Origin: Candidatus Omnitrophota bacterium
GTDB taxonomy: Bacteria > Omnitrophota > Gorgyraeia > Aquiviventales > Aquiviventaceae
Direction: 5' to 3'
Assembly: GCA_020057015.1 (NCBI GenBank)
Contig: JAGVGS010000083.1
Span: 1 to 37,742 of the forward strand
DNA length: 37,742 nucleotides
Shown here: positions 33,876 to 37,742 of the stretch, one piece after another
Position numbering within the stretch: position 1 is the stretch's first letter
Layout of the letters: each line of letters begins with the position of its first letter
The notes under the pieces: model-generated
What the model was told of the DNA's origin: nothing
Seen by the model: only the letters and a program-made list of their open reading frames with translations
The model's database searches: none
Translations under genes and position numbers: made by a program

Positions 33876-34843
33876 GTGAGCGACGCCATCACCTCGCACT
33901 CGAGGGAAGCTCTAGGAGCCAACTGCCCGCACGTACCCTGCCGCTGAGCCTGACGCAAATCTTTTGGGATGTTTGTGCATGGCTCCAGGACCACCGTATA
34001 GTGGCTGCGCCAGCCACCCAGTGCCATGAAGATCCACACGTAAGGAAACACGCGCATGGGAAAGTTGAGGGTGAAGCGCGCACCGGTGACGCCATCCTCC
34101 ACCCCGCACCACCCAGAAGGAAGTCCGTCGACGTACACAAACTCCTGATGGCGGCTTTCGACCGGCGGCAGGCGGCTCAAATCCCATAGTGTTCCGGATG
34201 GTCCAGGAACGTGTGGCCAGGAAGCAGGTCCCGGCTGGCTCATGATGGTGCTGAATGTCGGATCGACCTGCATTACGCGCCCTCCTGGCAAAAGCACCCG
34301 GTCCTGTGGCCGCACAGCCAGCGCTGGATGGAGCTTGAACAAAAATACCTGCGGCTCATCCGTCAGGTTCGTAATGCGATACCGTATCTTCACCACCGCC
34401 TCGTCATCGAGAAGCTCCACCCATTTCTCGTAGCGGAGCGGTAGCGCACGACCGGAGCACCATAACCGAATCCCTGTGCAGTTCGACCCTGGCAGTTGTT
34501 CATACGCCCACGCCTGAGACCACCACTCGCCGTGATCAGGAAGCGCGCGTCCGTTGAACTCACCAGCGGCATCGTTCGGAAATAGCTCCTCCCAACCTCC
34601 CCCCCAGTTGTCGTCATAGGAGGCACCGTAGTCAACCCGGCGCAATCCCACTTGGGCGTCTCGCCACAACCATTCCTTGCCCGTAGGCTTGTGCAGAAAA
34701 CTCCAGATCTTGCCGCCGAGTTCCGGCACCACCTGGATGGCGGTCAGCTTATGCTCCAGTCGAATGGTTTCGAACCCATCTACCCACGCGCGGGTCACAC
34801 GTGCGCGGCAACTCGATTGGGTGCTGGATGGCGCGTCAGGCAT
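33872..34843 (-). CDS. Galactose mutarotase-fold protein (aldose 1-epimerase / DUF5107-like)
   Basis: A 323-residue protein that looks like a mutarotase-superfamily beta-sandwich: VPELGGKIWSFLHKPTGKEWLW at the N-terminal third, DNWGGGWEELFPND, LPDHGEWW, a central KLHPALAV and a late VLEPCTN. These fit the pattern of DUF5107/DUF4380-like proteins, which bind sugars and often sit in carbohydrate-use clusters. The anomerising activity of this family is not generally proven. The start ATG at 34843 overlaps the upstream methyltransferase by 8 bases, and its stop is coupled by ATGA to the SDR. It would handle a free or phosphorylated sugar in the pathway. Confidence 0.78.
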   Translation of the reverse strand: MPDAPSSTQSSCRARVTRAWVDGFETIRLEHKLTAIQVVPELGGKIWSFLHKPTGKEWLWRDAQVGLRRVDYGASYDDNWGGGWEELFPNDAAGEFNGRALPDHGEWWSQAWAYEQLPGSNCTGIRLWCSGRALPLRYEKWVELLDDEAVVKIRYRITNLTDEPQVFLFKLHPALAVRPQDRVLLPGGRVMQVDPTFSTIMSQPGPASWPHVPGPSGTLWDLSRLPPVESRHQEFVYVDGLPSGWCGVEDGVTGARFTLNFPMRVFPYVWIFMALGGWRSHYTVVLEPCTNIPKDLRQAQRQGTCGQLAPRASLECEVMASLT

Positions 34844-35747
34844 TAGTGCTGGTCGCCTTAGGTCTCGATCTCTCGAGCTCGCAGTCCTCACCCGAGATCG
34901 AATCCAGCCTCCCTAAACCGTTGCTCGCTATACGGTAGGCCGCCACCTTCCAGCATTCATGAAGCCTGGCGCAGTGCTTGTCACAGAGTAGCTTCACTGC
35001 CTGGATGTCGGGCCAGTGATGATCGTCCAGCATCATAACGCTGTTGGAGTGGAGCAGTCCGCAGGATAGGCCGAAATCGAGCAGCGGATTCAACCCCTCA
35101 TGCGAGCCGTCGATGTAGATGAGGTGAAATCGCCGGCCCGCCTGGTGCAGCGCCCGCAGTCCATCGAGGCTGATCATCTCGAGCAGCTCGACCTCAAGAC
35201 CCACCGATTGGTAGAGGCTGAGGGCGAGCTGTCTTGTGCGTTTTGTAATACCGACATGGATGCCCTTTTCCCAGATTCCTTTTGACCCCTCGAAGTAACC
35301 CATATCGAAGTACGGGTCAATGGAGGTGAGCTGGCCAAGCGCGCCCCGCGCCCTCAGCAGGAGACCGATGACGCTCATCGAAAGACCTTGAGCCGAACCG
35401 ATCTCCAGAAAATCCACTGTTCCGAACCGCTCGGCCACATCCAACACGGCGCGTTCAAACGTCTCGACAACCTCCCGCCGCAGCGCATTGCTGTAGAAGT
35501 TCCATCCATGCTGCTCTCCCTGGTGGATTGTCTGAGCATTACCCTGGACGGTCTGGATGGCTTCTTCTGAAAACGGCGCCAGCTTTACAGACGAATAATC
35601 GAGCCCCTTTAACCGCAACAGCTCCCGCTGTCCAGCATCACGCAGAAGCTGCATCTGGACTGCGTGCTTGAGCTTAGTTGATAGCGCGCCGAACCATGAC
35701 GGCGGCGTCTCAGAATTGCGGCAGCGGGCCAACAGCGGATGGCTCAT
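34836..35747 (-). CDS. Class I SAM-dependent methyltransferase (Methyltransf_24 type)
   Basis: A 303-residue protein. The SAM-binding motif is VDFLEIGSAQGLSMSVIGLLL at about residues 111-131, followed by SIDPYFDMGYF, LIYIDGSHEG (acidic/His pair typical of CmcI/Methyltransf_24 enzymes) and VMMLDDHHW. The N-terminal 60 residues are basic and look like a leader, not a signal peptide. The start ATG at 35747 overlaps the right-edge gene by ATGA; a GTG five codons upstream is possible but would lie inside that gene. The substrate is probably a sugar hydroxyl. Confidence 0.87.
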   Translation of the reverse strand: MSHPLLARCRNSETPPSWFGALSTKLKHAVQMQLLRDAGQRELLRLKGLDYSSVKLAPFSEEAIQTVQGNAQTIHQGEQHGWNFYSNALRREVVETFERAVLDVAERFGTVDFLEIGSAQGLSMSVIGLLLRARGALGQLTSIDPYFDMGYFEGSKGIWEKGIHVGITKRTRQLALSLYQSVGLEVELLEMISLDGLRALHQAGRRFHLIYIDGSHEGLNPLLDFGLSCGLLHSNSVMMLDDHHWPDIQAVKLLCDKHCARLHECWKVAAYRIASNGLGRLDSISGEDCELERSRPKATSTNA

Positions 35748-37742
35748 AAAGCGTTTGTCCACACCTTGTCACTGCCCCATTGCTGCTGGTACGTTTCAAC
35801 GGCCGCGCGCAGCGCGACCTCACGCGTCAGGCCCTGCTCGCACGCCTCGAGAAACCATCGGACGAACATCCCAATGCGTCGGGCTGCCTGCCCATCGCGA
35901 AAGGGGTCCAAGTGGGAGAGCATTGTTGATAGATCTCCCACACTGCCTTGCGCTCCACCGGAGACAAAGAACTGCTCGACGGCCTGCCTCAACTGCTCTA
36001 ACTCCGTAAACATGACTTTTGGATTATCCCACTTGGTACTAGCGAACCAATCCTTCATAGGCCCTTCGGTCACCCTGGCAGGATCCCAGAACACCGTCCG
36101 GGCTCCAGCGAGCGCCGCCACGACTCCGCCAGAATTGTACCCTAAGGCCACCACCAGATCAGACGCCCGCGCAGCCTCGTGAACAGAACGATGTCCTTCC
36201 AGTAGGACTGCGCGCCCTTCAGCCATGAGCGCCTGGAGGCGCGCCAAGAATCCCGGGGTGGAGGCAAAGATCTTCGGGGTCGGATGCTTCGGTTTGATGA
36301 GCAATCCGATGCGGGGGTTGGCCTCGGCCCACGTCAACATCGCGTCGTAGAACTGGCGGTGCTGAGTTGAGGAATAGTGGCTCGCCAGGCCTAGCGATCG
36401 ATCGAGGACACCGATCACGCGTGTCGTCTCGCCAAAGCACCGCCGCATCGAGGCGACGCCCTGACTGGTCACCGGTCCGTCCGACAGATGATGAAAGATG
36501 CACCCTGTTTGCAAAATCACTTCCGCGCAGCTGCCCCAGCGATCCGAGACAATGGCTTGGTGCTGGGGCCCCCAGACCCCATAGACCTGGTGTAATGGTA
36601 AGAGCGCCCCACTGGTCGGGTACAGTTGACTCCAGTGGTACCCGAGGCGAATCGCCCCCACAAGATCCGCAGCCAGCGACATCGCGTCAAGGTTCGTCTC
36701 TTCCACACTAAACAGCACTTTGATATGCTCCGCTTCCATAAGCGCCTGCCACCGACGCAGGTGTCCTACCACGTGTGCACATCGAGCGACGTGCCATGCA
36801 GGCGCCATGCTCCGGGGAGCCTTGAGCAGCAGGCGCATCAGCCAGAGTCCGTCGAAGACGGTTCTGCTGATGGGTTGGGCCGGAAAACCCGCGGTGGGCG
36901 TTGTGGCGCTCGCATTCGCATCAGCATAAAGAATCCGGTATCGATAGCCGCCTCGTTGTAAGTGGTCGATGGCCTCATCCGTCGCCTGAGAACGAGCGCG
37001 GTCAAAAAAGATCAGGCATCGCGCAGGAGGCAGTCCGGAAGCGGCATACCACCATAAATCGTTTAATCGATCGGCCTCGCTGCCGAATCCCCACGCGTAT
37101 TCGAGGGCTACCGTCGCAGGCTTCACGGCGGCAACGGAGAGGCCAAACGTCCCCCACGCCTTCAGGCGCTGAGTCACCTGCCACAAGAGATAGAAGCACA
37201 ACCGAGCCACCCTAACCAAGGAGGACGTCCGAACATCGGCATAGCCAAGGAACTGGATCTGGACCGCTGGGCTGAACGATGTCCGAACTGCGTCAGTCAG
37301 GGCAGGGGCTAAGTCGGCCACGTTGGCTAGGACCAGCACCTGTGGCGCTCCGGAAAACAGCTGGCCCTGTTGCTGCGCAAGCAGCCCGAGCAGGATCGGG
37401 TCATAGATCTCCCGCTGCACGAGCTTGCGCCAGAACGCCCGCAGTCGTTGCGGTGCAATCCCGGCTGCAAACTGGGCGAATAAGAACCCCTCCGCTTCCA
37501 GTCGCTGGACCAGGGTGCACCCAACCTGCTGTACGGTGAGCTGTAACCAGTCATAGAGTGAACCCGCAGCGGGCATCTGGCTCGTGAGATCCGGCTCGAG
37601 CCGCTCGACATCGTGGCAGAGCTGCAACCACCGGATGAGGTGCAACCATCGCTCGCCCCAGCAGCCGCTCCGTAGGATCCGGATGGCTGTGACGCGATAG
37701 CGAAGTGACAGCCGCCAGAGCCGCAGACCTGAACAGAAGTTC
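35744..37742 (-). CDS. Polysaccharide biosynthesis protein, possibly PFTS-motif family, 5' end outside window
   Basis: The frame is open from 35744 to the last base, giving 666 codons with no stop, so the gene starts outside the window. The N-terminal part seen is arginine-rich and mostly helical. The second half has a GT-B-like look: YHWSQLYPTSG and HQVYGVWGPQHQAI, then GLLIKPKHPTP, LLEGHRSVHEAARASDLVVALGYNSGG (like the donor half of capsule/surface-polysaccharide transferases) and AGARTVFWDP. YPTSG recalls the PFTS-motif polysaccharide biosynthesis proteins; that assignment is from memory and tentative. TTG or ATG codons further in (for example near 37645) could serve as starts, but the coding-like reading continues past them. 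Confidence 0.7.
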   Translation of the reverse strand, partial: NFCSGLRLWRLSLRYRVTAIRILRSGCWGERWLHLIRWLQLCHDVERLEPDLTSQMPAAGSLYDWLQLTVQQVGCTLVQRLEAEGFLFAQFAAGIAPQRLRAFWRKLVQREIYDPILLGLLAQQQGQLFSGAPQVLVLANVADLAPALTDAVRTSFSPAVQIQFLGYADVRTSSLVRVARLCFYLLWQVTQRLKAWGTFGLSVAAVKPATVALEYAWGFGSEADRLNDLWWYAASGLPPARCLIFFDRARSQATDEAIDHLQRGGYRYRILYADANASATTPTAGFPAQPISRTVFDGLWLMRLLLKAPRSMAPAWHVARCAHVVGHLRRWQALMEAEHIKVLFSVEETNLDAMSLAADLVGAIRLGYHWSQLYPTSGALLPLHQVYGVWGPQHQAIVSDRWGSCAEVILQTGCIFHHLSDGPVTSQGVASMRRCFGETTRVIGVLDRSLGLASHYSSTQHRQFYDAMLTWAEANPRIGLLIKPKHPTPKIFASTPGFLARLQALMAEGRAVLLEGHRSVHEAARASDLVVALGYNSGGVVAALAGARTVFWDPARVTEGPMKDWFASTKWDNPKVMFTELEQLRQAVEQFFVSGGAQGSVGDLSTMLSHLDPFRDGQAARRIGMFVRWFLEACEQGLTREVALRAAVETYQQQWGSDKVWTNAL

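Noticed and set aside
37643..37645. TTG at 37645 as the start of the right-edge gene
   Set aside because: The upstream frame stays open to the window end and keeps a coding-like composition, so the true start is probably outside.
1..37742. CRISPR arrays, tRNA/rRNA genes, insertion sequences, phage or toxin-antitoxin genes
   Set aside because: No repeat-spacer pattern, cloverleaf, transposase motif or such domain was seen in either strand, and there is almost no non-coding space for them.

Overview
The window reads as one large envelope-glycan (lipopolysaccharide / O-antigen type) biosynthesis locus of a Gram-negative (diderm) bacterium with fairly high GC. The diderm assignment rests on two ADP-heptose-type GT9 glycosyltransferases, an O-antigen-ligase-like membrane protein, two WaaE/KdtX-like GT2 enzymes and a KdsB-like CMP-sugar synthase. 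The phylum cannot be settled from the sequence alone. The gene style (dense glycan locus, WecA-FlaA1 fusion, family 4 uracil-DNA glycosylase next to priA) would fit a candidate phylum such as Omnitrophota or a relative, but this is a guess.

Thirty-five of the 36 genes lie on the minus strand, so transcription runs from the right edge to the left. Junctions are extremely tight. Thirteen gene pairs share a 4-base ATGA stop/start overlap, others share TGATG, TAATG or TTGA, and no gene-free stretch exceeds about 60 bases. The single plus-strand gene is a small methyltransferase at 11861-12373, which splits the array into two blocks. I saw no rRNA, tRNA, CRISPR array, IS element or phage gene.

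Layout from upstream (right) to downstream (left):
(1) 34836-37742: a right-edge polysaccharide-biosynthesis-like protein (5' end outside the window) and a methyltransferase.
(2) 27553-34843: a sugar-metabolism module. It holds a mutarotase-fold protein, two short-chain dehydrogenases, a TIM-barrel sugar isomerase/epimerase, a divergent KdsB-like cytidylyltransferase, a D-2-hydroxyacid dehydrogenase, and one polypeptide that fuses a GT2 glycosyltransferase to a zinc alcohol dehydrogenase. This is the best candidate for a new system: synthesis, CMP activation and transfer of an unusual sugar acid.
(3) 18979-27546: three GT4 glycosyltransferases, two methyltransferases, two large polytopic membrane proteins (one GT-C/ArnT-like) and a small membrane/coiled-coil protein.
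(4) 12291-18982: a nucleotide-sugar epimerase/decarboxylase-like protein, a WecA-FlaA1 fusion initiating transferase, an O-antigen ligase, two heptosyltransferases and an unknown small protein.
(5) 5251-11807: a CgeB-like glycosyltransferase, a zinc-ribbon-containing epimerase, three GT2 enzymes, a GDP-6-deoxymannose-type dehydratase/reductase and a frameshifted FkbM methyltransferase.
(6) 1-5251: a methyltransferase, a polysaccharide deacetylase, an MGDG-synthase-like glycosyltransferase, and then the DNA-maintenance genes for uracil-DNA glycosylase and PriA, which are coupled to the glycan genes by ATGA overlaps.

Together the genes would make nucleotide sugars, start a glycan on undecaprenyl phosphate, extend and methylate it, and ligate it to a lipid A core. 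No Wzx flippase, Wzy/Wzz pair or ABC transporter was recognised in the window. By eye, the left third is somewhat richer in GC than the right two thirds.
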